DNA of 34,713 bases from an uncultured Ruminococcus sp. (GTDB lineage: Bacteria > Bacillota > Clostridia > Oscillospirales > Acutalibacteraceae). Every line of letters begins with the position of its first letter. Position 1 is the stretch's first letter. The stretch lies in NCBI GenBank assembly GCA_902777275.1, contig CACYTI010000021.1:1-34713 (forward strand), read 5' to 3'. Positions 1-8,126 of this stretch are shown here, one piece after another. The notes beneath the pieces were generated by a model. It ran no database searches. It was not told the origin of the DNA and saw only the letters and a program-made list of their open reading frames with translations. The translations under genes were made by a program, and so were the position numbers.

Positions 1-5
1 GAGGT

Positions 6-30
6 AAAAACAGTCCGGTGGACTGTTTTT
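6..30. terminator. Perfect hairpin with T tail
   Basis: Eleven-base arms (6-16 and 20-30) are perfect inverted repeats around a 3-base loop, with an A run on one side and a T run on the other. It could therefore terminate transcription on either strand. It probably serves a gene left of the window. The core CAGTCCGGTGGACTG may be a dispersed palindrome rather than a dedicated terminator. No gene is visible in 1-198. Confidence 0.5.
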
Positions 31-129
31 AAGGAGAGAGCAGATGAAACCCTTAGCTCAGCACACACCGCAGTCAGCGAGATGAAAGGCTTCGGAAAGC
101 CACACAACAGGTTATCAGCTCCATAAATG

Positions 130-164
130 GGGCTGTCGCAAATCGAAAGATTTTGCGACAGCCC
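130..164 (-). terminator. Hairpin downstream of the dockerin amylase
   Basis: GGGCTGTCGCAAATC (130-144) pairs with 149-164, with one bulged T and a GAAA loop. It lies 35 bases past the stop of the amylase gene. The T tract on the minus strand is weak, so it may act as an mRNA-stabilising 3' hairpin as well as a terminator. A hairpin of the same type lies at 3477-3512. Confidence 0.55.
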
Positions 165-198
165 TGTATGGTTATGTGTTATTAATAGGTTTATCGGT

Positions 199-3100
199 TT
201 ACTGCCACGAACCTTCCATGACATTTGAATTGGTTCTGTAACCGCTGATGACAAACGTGCCGCCGGTTCTTGTCGTCTGGTTTTCGGTTTGACCCCAAAT
301 ATTGACGCCCCATGCCGGCTGCGCACCCTTAGGCACTCTTACAAACAAGCAATTCGACTTTATTGATGTTCCGGTAAAGGTAGTGGTCGAACCTGAAGCT
401 GTGCCGCTGACCCAAGAGCCTCCCTGACCGTCTGCCCATGTCCACATCCAGTAATCAGCCGGACTTTCAGCATCGATGGTGGCAAAAGCGCTCGCATTAA
501 GGGTAACTCCGTTTGACGGAGCCGTAGTTGGCTGTGTGGTTGGTGTGGTGGGTGTGGTTGGTGTGGTTGGTGTGGTGGGTGTTGTAGGTATGGTTACAGA
601 CTCGCCTACCTGTATGGTTTCACCGGTACGATTCTCACTGTTGAGCATCTCAGCGAGATAAATCTGAACCATGGTAGCGTCCTTGATGTTTACCTTGGTG
701 TCCTGATTTGTGTCAGCCGCGAAAAGACCGTCGCCCGTGAGAATTGAGCCTGCATACTCGGCGCAGTGTCTCTGGATAGCCGTCACGTCCTTTACGTTGA
801 TGTTTGTATCCTGGTTGGCGTCTCCGAGGAGAACATCATGCAGAGTAACGGGAACGGTTGGATCGGTCGGAACCGTAGGATTAGACGGCGGGATGGTCGG
901 CTGAGTCGGATTGCCGCCGGAATAAGGCTCCCAAGTGGTGCCTCTGAGGATCATATTGGTTCCGTTGATTTCAAGCCCCTTTACATTCAGACCTGAGGGA
1001 TACTGCGCTGTACCGTTGTTGAAAATAACAAGTCCGTTTTCAACGAGATTATCGGGTACCTCGTATGTATAGAGGTTGAGGTTTGAATCGAACGTCATAG
1101 CCTCGCCCGGCCATTTGTTGTTTTGAATGACCGAGCTTCCGCTTTCGTCGTAAACATAAGCGTTAACGGGCGTCCAGTTGTAGCTCGAATTGTCAAAGTA
1201 GATGGTAGTTACCGCGTTGGGATCCTTCTTTTTGAAGTTGAAGGACTTTGTAACGGTTTCGGTCGCGTTTGTGGCGGTGAGGGTAACGGTGAACTCGGTT
1301 CCTAACGCAATACCTTCGCCAATTTCAAATGTTTGACCGTCAACAACTCTGAACGGTGTGCCGCCCGCGATGGAAGCCATGGCGTAGTCGGCGCCGCGGA
1401 GTCTTACGGTAACGGTCTCGGAGTCTTCAAACAGATAAGCGCCGTTGAGCGACATACTGATCGTGGACTGGGGACCCGAAATAAGGATAACGCCCTGAGC
1501 GCCCGAATTGAAGTTCGCCTTACCGTTGGAAACAACAGCGGTGGTGCCGTCATACTCGTTGGTCACGGTTTTTCCGTCGGTGAATACCGATGAAACGTCA
1601 ACCGCGATATTCTGATTGGTGGGAGCGCCTATGCAGCATACAACCGCGTCGTTAACATTTTCGTCGCTGTAGGAACGCGAGAAGGTGTAGCCGGTTGAGG
1701 AGTTATAGGCGGAAATCTGCTGATGTGTACCTGCGCCTACCGCTACATGGTTTGCACGGAACTTGCCGACCTTCTGCCAGTGCGCCAACTGATCGGCGTT
1801 CGCGCCGAAGTTCATGTCGCTTCTCACGGCATGACCAGCGCCGTCAACCGTGAGTCCCGGAACGAGGGGACGCGAGGTTTCGTCGCCGTAGAATATCTGT
1901 ATGCCGCCGGGCAGCAGTTGGAGAGCCGTGCCCTGCCAGTAAGGATTCTGTCTTGCAAGACCCGTATCGTGTGAAGAGATGTAGGTGAGCAGGTTGTAGT
2001 TGGGGTTGGAGTTGATGTCGGCAGCATATGAGGAATACATTCCGTTGATGCTGTCAACGCCGGGCATACCGGAGGGATTGGACGAAACAGCGCCTGTTAC
2101 ATTGAAGCTGATCATCGAATCGAAGCCGCCCTCGGTGTAGTAGGAACCGTAACCCGTCTTATAGCCCCAGCATTCGCCGGTCATCCAGAAGTCTTCGTCC
2201 CAATCCGCGCCGACTGCCGTCGGGTTGTTCTGTCTCCATGTGTTGAGCGCTGTAACGCACTTAGTCTTGAGCTTTTTCCAGGAGGCAAGCTCAACGTGCT
2301 TCGCGGTGTCGCAGCGGAAGCCATCTACGCCGTAGGTCTCGACCCACTCTGCAAGCCATGTGGTGAGATAATCGGAAACCGTGCCGGAGCTGCCGTATTT
2401 GTAGAGCTTCTGCTGCAGGGAGCCTTCCTTGCCCCACTTTGTCTGGAGGAAGGTGGGAATAGAAACGCTTGATGTAGACTCGGTGCGGAAGTCGGGAAGA
2501 CCTTCAAGGCACTTGTGGATGTCGTCGCCGCCGCTGCCGTCGTGATATCCGGGAAGACCGCTGCGTACCCAGCCGTCGCCCCACCAGCGACCCCAATCGG
2601 TGGCACTTGAATCATAGTCTACATAGCTGTGGAATGCGCCCGCGTTGGTGAGCTGATACTTATACTGCTGATAGCCTGGCTTGAGCGTTCCGTAGTTATA
2701 CTCCTCCATGTCGAGCAGGTTGTTGTAGCCCGCGTGGTTCATAACGATATCCATAACAACGCGGATACCGTGAGCGTGAGCGGTGTTTACCATGGTCTCG
2801 AACTCCTGCCGCGTACCGAAGTTCGCGTCGGGCTCGGTGTAGTCGAGAACATAGTAGCCGTGATAGGAATAGTGAGCGAAATGGTCGTCACCCGAATCAA
2901 CATAGCCGTGAATCTGCTCATAGGGAGCGGATATCCAAATCGCGTTCACGCCCATGTTGTCAAAGTAACCTTCATTGATCTTTTGTGTGATACCCGCGAA
3001 GTCGCCGCCGTGGAAGGTTCCGGGAGCGGTGTTCCAGCCGCTGAGCGGGGTTCCGTTAGCGTCGAGCGCGCGTCCGTATGAGTGGTCGTTTGAGGTGTTG

Positions 3101-3291
3101 CCGTTATAAAAACGGTCGGTCAGGAGAAAGTACATATTGACGTTGTCCCAAGAAAAATCGTCGGCACTTTCTATTTTGCTGAGTGATGTCGGCTGGGAGT
3201 CGATCGTCGCCGCGTTCGTCGGAACCGCGCATACGATTATCGTCAACAGCATGGCAAAACAAAGCGCAATTGAGATGGTTTTCTTCTGCAT
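199..3291 (-). CDS. Secreted dockerin-bearing alpha-amylase (GH13, MalS-like) with CBM26-like module
   Basis: This is an extracellular endo-acting amylase for starch and maltodextrin, 1030 aa. Residues 1-27 are a signal peptide (cleavage likely after PTNA). A GH13 catalytic barrel follows (about 50-610) with the four classic regions: DIVMNH (181-186), GFRCDTAKH (324-332, nucleophile D328), TGECWG (acid/base E373) and SSHDT (D442). The stretches YHGYYVLDYT and DTAKHVE resemble MalS, suggesting subfamily GH13_19. A CBM26-like starch-binding module lies at about 695-790, a Pro/Thr linker at 792-817, and a type I dockerin at about 818-883 with two calcium loops (DANQDTNINVKD and DTNQDTKVNIKD). 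A PTT-repeat linker (901-924) and a Trp-rich C-terminal module (925-1030) complete it. The ATG at 3291 has a good site (AAAGGAGT). The dockerin implies docking to a cohesin scaffold; no scaffoldin is in this window. The internal dockerin and unnamed C-terminal module are the odd points. Confidence 0.93.
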   Translation of the reverse strand: MQKKTISIALCFAMLLTIIVCAVPTNAATIDSQPTSLSKIESADDFSWDNVNMYFLLTDRFYNGNTSNDHSYGRALDANGTPLSGWNTAPGTFHGGDFAGITQKINEGYFDNMGVNAIWISAPYEQIHGYVDSGDDHFAHYSYHGYYVLDYTEPDANFGTRQEFETMVNTAHAHGIRVVMDIVMNHAGYNNLLDMEEYNYGTLKPGYQQYKYQLTNAGAFHSYVDYDSSATDWGRWWGDGWVRSGLPGYHDGSGGDDIHKCLEGLPDFRTESTSSVSIPTFLQTKWGKEGSLQQKLYKYGSSGTVSDYLTTWLAEWVETYGVDGFRCDTAKHVELASWKKLKTKCVTALNTWRQNNPTAVGADWDEDFWMTGECWGYKTGYGSYYTEGGFDSMISFNVTGAVSSNPSGMPGVDSINGMYSSYAADINSNPNYNLLTYISSHDTGLARQNPYWQGTALQLLPGGIQIFYGDETSRPLVPGLTVDGAGHAVRSDMNFGANADQLAHWQKVGKFRANHVAVGAGTHQQISAYNSSTGYTFSRSYSDENVNDAVVCCIGAPTNQNIAVDVSSVFTDGKTVTNEYDGTTAVVSNGKANFNSGAQGVILISGPQSTISMSLNGAYLFEDSETVTVRLRGADYAMASIAGGTPFRVVDGQTFEIGEGIALGTEFTVTLTATNATETVTKSFNFKKKDPNAVTTIYFDNSSYNWTPVNAYVYDESGSSVIQNNKWPGEAMTFDSNLNLYTYEVPDNLVENGLVIFNNGTAQYPSGLNVKGLEINGTNMILRGTTWEPYSGGNPTQPTIPPSNPTVPTDPTVPVTLHDVLLGDANQDTNINVKDVTAIQRHCAEYAGSILTGDGLFAADTNQDTKVNIKDATMVQIYLAEMLNSENRTGETIQVGESVTIPTTPTTPTTPTTPTTPTTQPTTAPSNGVTLNASAFATIDAESPADYWMWTWADGQGGSWVSGTASGSTTTFTGTSIKSNCLFVRVPKGAQPAWGVNIWGQTENQTTRTGGTFVISGYRTNSNVMEGSWQ
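520..591 (-). repeat. 9-bp tandem repeat encoding a Pro-Thr-Thr linker
   Basis: A run of near-identical 9-base units encodes repeated Pro-Thr-Thr between the dockerin and the C-terminal module of the amylase (residues 901-924). It is a flexible, probably extended linker. Such tracts are prone to slippage, so its length may vary between strains. Confidence 0.8.
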
Positions 3292-3330
3292 TTCAAGACT
3301 CCTTTCATATTTAAACTTCTAAATGCTTTT

Positions 3331-3345
3331 TGCCGCTTTGCGGCA
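3331..3345 (-). other. Stem-loop in the amylase 5' leader
   Basis: TGCCGC-TTT-GCGGCA forms a perfect 6-bp stem about 40 bases upstream of the amylase start, inside the predicted transcript. It is flanked by A/T runs, so it could stabilise the leader or pause RNA polymerase. No known riboswitch class is recognised. Confidence 0.45.
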
Positions 3346-3361
3346 CTCCATCAAAAATTAT

Positions 3362-3394
3362 CCAAAAAGCATAAACCTCTCGGTATAATTTCAT
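3362..3394 (-). promoter_or_regulatory. Conserved leader element, copy 1 (amylase)
   Basis: This 33-base stretch matches 7944-7976 at 27 of 33 positions without gaps, and most differences are transitions. In both places it lies at or just after the predicted transcription start of a secreted-protein gene on the minus strand. The shared core reads GTTTAT-R-CTTTTTGG. It may be an operator or a 5' RNA element that co-regulates the two genes. Confidence 0.45.
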
Positions 3395-3400
3395 ATATAT

Positions 3401-3428
3401 ATTATACCATATTTAATTCAAATTTCAA
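3401..3428 (-). promoter_or_regulatory. Promoter of the dockerin amylase
   Basis: On the minus strand TTGAAA (3423-3428) and TATAAT (3401-3406) are separated by 16 bases, a good sigma-A type promoter. The leader to the ATG at 3291 would be about 100 nt. The rest of 3292-3607 is AT-rich and holds the leader element and the terminators of the upstream gene; no further gene is seen there. Confidence 0.65.
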
Positions 3429-3476
3429 TATCATTGACAAATAAATTATTGATAAAATATTTCGCAGCAAACAAAC

Positions 3477-3512
3477 GGGCTGCCGCAAACCCGTACAGAT
3501 TTGCGGCAGCCC
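3477..3512 (-). terminator. Hairpin downstream of the repeat protein gene
   Basis: GGGCTGCCGCAAA (3477-3489) and TTTGCGGCAGCCC (3500-3512) are perfect 13-base arms around a 10-base loop. Read on the minus strand it is followed by GTTTGTTTG. It lies between the stop of the large secreted protein and the amylase promoter, so it likely insulates the two units. It resembles the hairpin at 130-164. Confidence 0.6.
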
Positions 3513-3576
3513 AAAGAAAGGTTAAAAGAGCTTGATGTTGCCTCGGAAGGCAGCCGTCATATTATATTAATTGTTT

Positions 3577-3603
3577 GCCGAAAAAACTCTTGACTATTTC
3601 GGC
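3577..3603 (-). terminator. Short stem-loop just after the repeat protein stop
   Basis: GCCGAAA (3577-3583) pairs with TTTCGGC (3597-3603) around a 13-base loop, starting 5 bases after the stop codon on the minus strand. The loop itself carries the T run, so it may act with the stronger hairpin at 3477-3512 rather than alone. Confidence 0.35.
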
Positions 3604-3607
3604 ATAT

Positions 3608-6600
3608 TTATTCTTTGATTGCAGCGACCTCGGCATTGAAAACATCTTCCGAAACAGCCTCGGGAGTAAGCTCAACATCGGCGCTGTTTGTTTTCTTTAC
3701 AAGCGAAACCGAGAAGGTTCCGGTTGAGGATGATCCGTAGAGTCTTGCAGCGAAGATATATGTCTTACCCGACTTAAGCGAGTAGGTAATGCTGAAGTTT
3801 CTGTTGTCGCCGCTGTCGTCATCAGTTGCAAGCTGGGATGACCTGTTGTAGTTGTACAGATGACCGTAGGTATCAAGACTTCCGGTGGAATAGAACTGTA
3901 CCTTCATATCGGAAGCAGCCGTATACTTGAAGTATCTGGTCAAGCCTCCCTGACTTATGTTTACATCCTTGGTTGAACCGGGCGTGATGTTGTTATAGGT
4001 AATCTTAAAGGTTTTGGTTACCGAACCGGTATAATTTCCTTTACCTGTTACGGTTACCTTACCGGTGCCGACTTCAACATTGTCCGCATATTTAACCGTG
4101 AAATCGGTATCCTTTTTAAGTGTCTTGCTGCCGTCTTTAACGGTTACTCCGGGAGTTTTAGCCGTGCCGGTATAGCTGTAGGAAGTAGTACCGAGAGTTA
4201 CGGTGCAGCTTGAAAGCGATTTCGGGTTCTTTTTGACCATAACGCTGAAGCTTCCCGTAGCACTTGAGCTGTAGAGCTTGCAGGCAAAGATGTAGGTCTT
4301 TTTGGCAACCAGCGAGTAGGTCATCTTAAAGTTTTTGCTGTCGCCGCTGTCGTTGTCGTTTTTAAGCTTTGTCAGCTTATAGTCGTACATAATGCCGTAG
4401 GTGTCAAGACTTCCTGTTGAATAGAACACTATGTTCATATCGGCAGTTGCCGTGAGCTTGAAGTATCTTACCGCGCCCGCCTTGCTGATGTTGACTGTTC
4501 TGGCAGTTCCGAGCGTAATGCTGTCGTAGACGATTTTAAATGACTTTGTAACCGAACCGGTGTAGCTTCCTTTACCTGTTACGGTAACCTTCGCTGTGCC
4601 TACAGCGGTGTTGTTTTCATACTTGACCGTGTAGTCGGTGTTCTTTGTAAGGGTCTTGCTGCCGTCCTTTACGGTCACGGTCGGGGTTTTAGCTGTGCCT
4701 GTGTAGCTGCACGATGTTGCGCTGAGAGTAACAGTGCAATCCGAAATGGGTTTTGTATTCTTCTTCAGCATTATCGTAAAGCTGCCGGTCGCGGAGGAGT
4801 TGTAGAGCTTGCATGAGAAGATATAAGTTGTGTTCGCACTGAGCGAGTAAGAGATTTTAAAGTTTCTGTTGTCGCCGCTGTCGTCATCCGAAGCAAGCTG
4901 GCTCAGGCTTGAGTTGTAAACATAGCCGTAGGTGTCGCATTCGCCTGTTGAGTAGAACTGAACCGTCATAGCGGACGAGGGCTTGAATTTGTAATATCTT
5001 ACGGTGCCCGCCTTGCTGATGTTAACGGTTTTTGCAGTGCTCAGCGCAATGGTGTCATACGCGATCTTAAAGGTCTTTGTCACCGAACCGGAGTAATTTC
5101 CTTTACCGGTAACGATAGCCTTCGCTGTGCCTACAGCGGTGTTGTTCTCGTACTTAACGGTGTAGTGGGTGTTTTTGGTGAGTGTGGTCGAGCCGTCCTT
5201 GACCGTTACGCTCGGTGTTTTAGCTGTACCGGTGTAGCTGAATGATGTAGCGCTGAGAGTAACAGTGCAATCCGAAATCGGTTTTGTATTCTTCTTCAGC
5301 ATTATTGTAAAGCTGCCGGTCGCGGATGAGCTGTAGAGTTTGCAGGAGAAGATGTAAGTCGTGCTCGCGCTGAGCGAGTAAGAAATTTTGAAGTTCCTGT
5401 TGTCGCCGCTGTCGTCGTCGGAAGCAAGCTGACTCAGACTTGAATTGTACACATAGCCGTAGGTGTCGTAGTCTCCCGTTGAATAGAACTGAACAGTCAT
5501 AGCCGCCGTAGGCGTGAACTTGTAATATCTCACGGTGCCCGCATTGGTGATGTTTACGGTCTTGGCGGTGTTCAGCGAAATGCTGTCGTACGCAATGGTA
5601 AACGTCTTTGTTACGGAGCCTGTGTAATTGCCCATACCGGATACGATCGCCTTGGCTGTGCCGACGTTGACATTGTTTTCATATCTTACGGTATAATCGG
5701 TGTTCTTGGTGAGAGTGGTTGAGCCGTCCTTGACCGTTACGCTCGGTGTTTTAGCTGTACCGGTGTAGCTGTATTTCGTTGTGCCGAGAGTGATCGTGCA
5801 ATTTGAAATGGATTTTGTCTGTGTCGTGCCTGTCAGCTTAACGGTAAAGCTGCCGGTCGCGGACGAGCTGTAGAACTTACACGCAAGAATATATGTTGTG
5901 TTTGCCGACACCGCATAAGTAATTTTGAAGTTCCTGTCGTCGCCGCTGTCGTCGTCCGACGCAAGCTCGCTCAGACCGGAGCTGAACATATAGCCGTAGG
6001 TGTCGTAATCTCCCGTGGAGAAGAAATTGATAGTTGTGGCGGAGGTTGGAGTAAATTTGTAATACTTCAAATCTCCCGCCGTGGTGATGTTTACGGTTTT
6101 GGTGGAGTTCAGTGTGATAGTTTCATAAGTCGGAGTCGGTGTGGAACCTCCGCCCAAAACAAACGTGGAGCCTGTCGGGGTAAGAATGGGATACGCCGCC
6201 ATCTCGCTTTGACCGTCGGTTGCGCCGTATCTGTTTTTTGCGTTGTTCAAAGCAGTGGTAACGTCTGTTCCCGCATAGCACTGGTCAACGACATATTTCA
6301 TAACGTCACGGCTGTAAACTGCCAAAACGCTGTTGTGATAGCCGATTACAGCGCCTGCCCCGCGGCCGTAAATAGCGTTGGCAAAGCCGTAGTAGGGGGT
6401 TGTGGAATAGGTGTCGGCGCCGTAGAACTCACAGGTCTCGGAGAAGATAAGCTTTCCGTTGAGAGCTGTGCTCGAATAGCTGTCCGTGAAAAATATGTCG
6501 CGGATAAGATAAACGGGAGTGCCGCCGGAATAAGCCTTGATTACGCTTCCTCTTGTATTTATCTCATAATCGTATCTTTCATCTGTCGATGACGTAACGG

Positions 6601-7750
6601 TTTGGTTGAGAACGATCACATAATAGAATGTACTGCTTGAGATTTGGATATCGGAGCCGTGCATGGAAATAACGCTAACGTCGTACGAACCGAATCTCTT
6701 CATATCATCAACGGTCACGTCAATGTCTACTGTTGTGGTCAGCCCCTTGCTGTCCCATTCGGTTTTTAAATCATCGTAATAATCTCTGCGGAACGAGCTG
6801 TTTTCAAAGCCGTTCAGCACTAAAGCCTTCTTGCTGCTTGTGCCGCCCACAGGATCGCTGATTTTTGATTCTGTAACGCCGCCGTTGAATTCTGCGCCGC
6901 CCTGAGTGATGTATTTCATTGCTTCGCTTTCGCTGATAGGCTCAAGAGCGATATCCTCACCGGCGTTGATCACGCTGCTGTCGGAGTCAGATGACAATAC
7001 AAATGTGTCGCCCGAGGCGTCTTCGGGAGAGTTATACTTTTCATCAAAATCCTTCAGCATAATTACGCCGGGCGTTGAAGACGCGTACTCAAAATAGTAC
7101 TGCCGGTTCTTCTCATCGTAAAAAATCGAGTCGCCCTTTATTTCGCCGCTGCTGACCATCTTGTCGAGGAGCTCATCTACGGCTGCCGCTTTCTCCGATT
7201 CGGACTTCTGCTTGTAGCTTTTGGAATTGAGACAGGATTCGATTTTGTTTTCGGAAACGTGCATAGCGTTCCATTCGGCTTCGGTTGTGGGGATAAAATA
7301 CTCGATATTGACCGACGGACCTGAGCTTCCGTTTGCGGAAGCGTAAAAGCTGACGGTCTTAGCCTCGTCGGATGACAGCTTTGCCTGCATGGTATATGTT
7401 CCGTCGGAAGCGGCTCCGTCGCCGTTCGTTCCGTTGTCATACATATAGCCTACAACATTTTGGTCGCTGTCAATAACCTTTAATTCGTTATCTGCTGAGT
7501 TTGTAACACCGGACACAGTTGCTTTGAAAGTTACGGTTTTTGTTTCCCCTACGGGAATACTGTTTGTGTCAGATTCAAACTTTTCGATTGAAACGCCGCC
7601 GTTTGACGCTGCGGCATTAACCGGTGCGTTGTCTGTTTCTGCCGCGCTTGCGGAAGCGACCGGCACCATTATGAGTGTACCCGAAGCGACCGTCACGGAC
7701 AAAATCAACGACAAAGCTTTTCTGCGCAGATTTTTTATCATTTTTTTCAT
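3608..7750 (-). CDS. Large secreted repeat protein with caspase-fold (clan CD-like) peptidase domain
   Basis: A 1380-aa exported protein from the ATG at 7750, which has a strong AGGAGGT site 6 bases upstream; upstream in-frame codons lack one. Residues 1-37 are a signal peptide (ends ASASAA). An Ig-like domain (about 52-152) and a charged linker follow. Residues about 308-535 alternate strand and helix; strand 3 ends in SMHG (H364) and strand 4 in SETCEF (C440), the His-Gly and Cys spacing of caspase, gingipain and clostripain type peptidases. Then five PPC-like domains of ~75 aa, each with an Asp-rich motif such as ASDDDSGDNRNF, alternate with four Ig-like domains (SYTGTAKTPSVTVKDGS). There is no dockerin, LPXTG or transmembrane anchor, so it is probably released or held through the repeats. 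The peptidase call is inference from two motifs and topology; a non-catalytic adhesin is the alternative. Confidence 0.8.
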   Translation of the reverse strand: MKKMIKNLRRKALSLILSVTVASGTLIMVPVASASAAETDNAPVNAAASNGGVSIEKFESDTNSIPVGETKTVTFKATVSGVTNSADNELKVIDSDQNVVGYMYDNGTNGDGAASDGTYTMQAKLSSDEAKTVSFYASANGSSGPSVNIEYFIPTTEAEWNAMHVSENKIESCLNSKSYKQKSESEKAAAVDELLDKMVSSGEIKGDSIFYDEKNRQYYFEYASSTPGVIMLKDFDEKYNSPEDASGDTFVLSSDSDSSVINAGEDIALEPISESEAMKYITQGGAEFNGGVTESKISDPVGGTSSKKALVLNGFENSSFRRDYYDDLKTEWDSKGLTTTVDIDVTVDDMKRFGSYDVSVISMHGSDIQISSSTFYYVIVLNQTVTSSTDERYDYEINTRGSVIKAYSGGTPVYLIRDIFFTDSYSSTALNGKLIFSETCEFYGADTYSTTPYYGFANAIYGRGAGAVIGYHNSVLAVYSRDVMKYVVDQCYAGTDVTTALNNAKNRYGATDGQSEMAAYPILTPTGSTFVLGGGSTPTPTYETITLNSTKTVNITTAGDLKYYKFTPTSATTINFFSTGDYDTYGYMFSSGLSELASDDDSGDDRNFKITYAVSANTTYILACKFYSSSATGSFTVKLTGTTQTKSISNCTITLGTTKYSYTGTAKTPSVTVKDGSTTLTKNTDYTVRYENNVNVGTAKAIVSGMGNYTGSVTKTFTIAYDSISLNTAKTVNITNAGTVRYYKFTPTAAMTVQFYSTGDYDTYGYVYNSSLSQLASDDDSGDNRNFKISYSLSASTTYIFSCKLYSSSATGSFTIMLKKNTKPISDCTVTLSATSFSYTGTAKTPSVTVKDGSTTLTKNTHYTVKYENNTAVGTAKAIVTGKGNYSGSVTKTFKIAYDTIALSTAKTVNISKAGTVRYYKFKPSSAMTVQFYSTGECDTYGYVYNSSLSQLASDDDSGDNRNFKISYSLSANTTYIFSCKLYNSSATGSFTIMLKKNTKPISDCTVTLSATSCSYTGTAKTPTVTVKDGSKTLTKNTDYTVKYENNTAVGTAKVTVTGKGSYTGSVTKSFKIVYDSITLGTARTVNISKAGAVRYFKLTATADMNIVFYSTGSLDTYGIMYDYKLTKLKNDNDSGDSKNFKMTYSLVAKKTYIFACKLYSSSATGSFSVMVKKNPKSLSSCTVTLGTTSYSYTGTAKTPGVTVKDGSKTLKKDTDFTVKYADNVEVGTGKVTVTGKGNYTGSVTKTFKITYNNITPGSTKDVNISQGGLTRYFKYTAASDMKVQFYSTGSLDTYGHLYNYNRSSQLATDDDSGDNRNFSITYSLKSGKTYIFAARLYGSSSTGTFSVSLVKKTNSADVELTPEAVSEDVFNAEVAAIKE
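3690..6127 (-). repeat. Alternating PPC-like and Ig-like coding repeats
   Basis: About 480-bp units repeat across the C-terminal half of the secreted protein: five copies starting like YDSISLNTAKTVNI and four interleaved copies starting like ISDCTVTLSATSFSYTG. The middle copies are nearly identical in DNA as well as protein, which points to recent duplication or gene conversion. Copy number may differ between strains, and short-read assemblies may collapse here. Confidence 0.85.
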
Positions 7751-7847
7751 GTTCTTACCTCCTGAATTATTAATTGTTTCGGGGCAGCGCATAAAACACA
7801 GCGCCGCATCCACGGGTGACACAGTCGGAAAGACTGCTTGATTTTTC

Positions 7848-7865
7848 ATATTGCCGAAGCAATAT
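7848..7865 (-). other. UUCG-capped hairpin in the leader of the repeat protein gene
   Basis: On the minus strand ATATTGC-TTCG-GCAATAT is a perfect 7-bp stem with the very stable UUCG tetraloop. It lies about 100 bases upstream of the start codon, inside a predicted leader of roughly 215 nt. A second weaker stem can be drawn nearer the start. It is not a riboswitch class I recognise. Confidence 0.5.
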
Positions 7866-7896
7866 ATTATTGTTGTGCTGTTTTGTGTGCTGTTTT

Positions 7897-7917
7897 TTAG
7901 CTTTGACCGAGTATCAT
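7897..7917 (-). CDS. Possible six-codon leader peptide (uORF)
   Basis: In the long leader of the repeat protein gene, ATG at 7917 opens a frame of six residues (MILGQS) ending in TAA. It is preceded by GGAAGGAG at correct spacing. A good ribosome site on so short a frame suggests translational or attenuation control, but chance is possible; there is no run of a single amino acid to suggest classical attenuation. Confidence 0.25.
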   Translation of the reverse strand: MILGQS

Positions 7918-7943
7918 ATCTCCTTCCGAAGCGTAAAACTGTC

Positions 7944-7976
7944 CCAAAAAGTATAAACTCCCCAGTATATTTTCAT
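7944..7976 (-). promoter_or_regulatory. Conserved leader element, copy 2 (repeat protein)
   Basis: This is the partner of 3362-3394, identical at 27 of 33 positions. It overlaps the -10 box (7975-7980) by two bases and runs into the leader. Since it occurs only before the two secreted-protein genes, it is a candidate shared regulator site or RNA element. Confidence 0.45.
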
Positions 7977-8003
7977 TATAGCATTTCTGACAGCAAAAAT
8001 CAA
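7975..8003 (-). promoter_or_regulatory. Promoter of the secreted repeat protein
   Basis: TTGATT (7998-8003) and TATAAT (7975-7980) on the minus strand are separated by 17 bases. Transcription would start near 7968, giving an unusually long leader of about 215 nt. Together with the terminator at 8054-8096 this accounts for the gene-free stretch 7751-8126. Confidence 0.65.
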
Positions 8004-8046
8004 TATAGTAAATACAAATTAATCACTGAAATAATCCATAAAAATC

Positions 8047-8096
8047 AAAAAAACCTTCCCCCAACCGCGCGATGTGCTGCGCCGGTTGAAGGAAGG
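8047..8096 (-). terminator. Terminator of the malQ-glgP operon
   Basis: On the minus strand a GC-rich hairpin with outer arms CCTTCC (8054-8059) and GGAAGG (8091-8096), plus inner AACCG/CGGTT pairing, is followed by seven T residues and a second T run. It lies about 30 bases past the glgP stop and is a textbook intrinsic terminator. A very similar hairpin ends the two-component operon at 26664-26706. Confidence 0.85.
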
Positions 8097-8126
8097 CTGA
8101 TCAACTAACTAAAATTAAATTTTAAA

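Noticed and set aside
7751-7849. Longer N-terminus for the secreted repeat protein from 7849
   Set aside because: The ATG at 7849 lies in a hairpin without a ribosome site, while 7750 has AGGAGGT at ideal spacing followed directly by a signal peptide.
7751-7968. Cyclic di-GMP or other known riboswitch before the repeat protein
   Set aside because: Stems are present, but I could not find the conserved core of a class I know, so only a structured leader is claimed.
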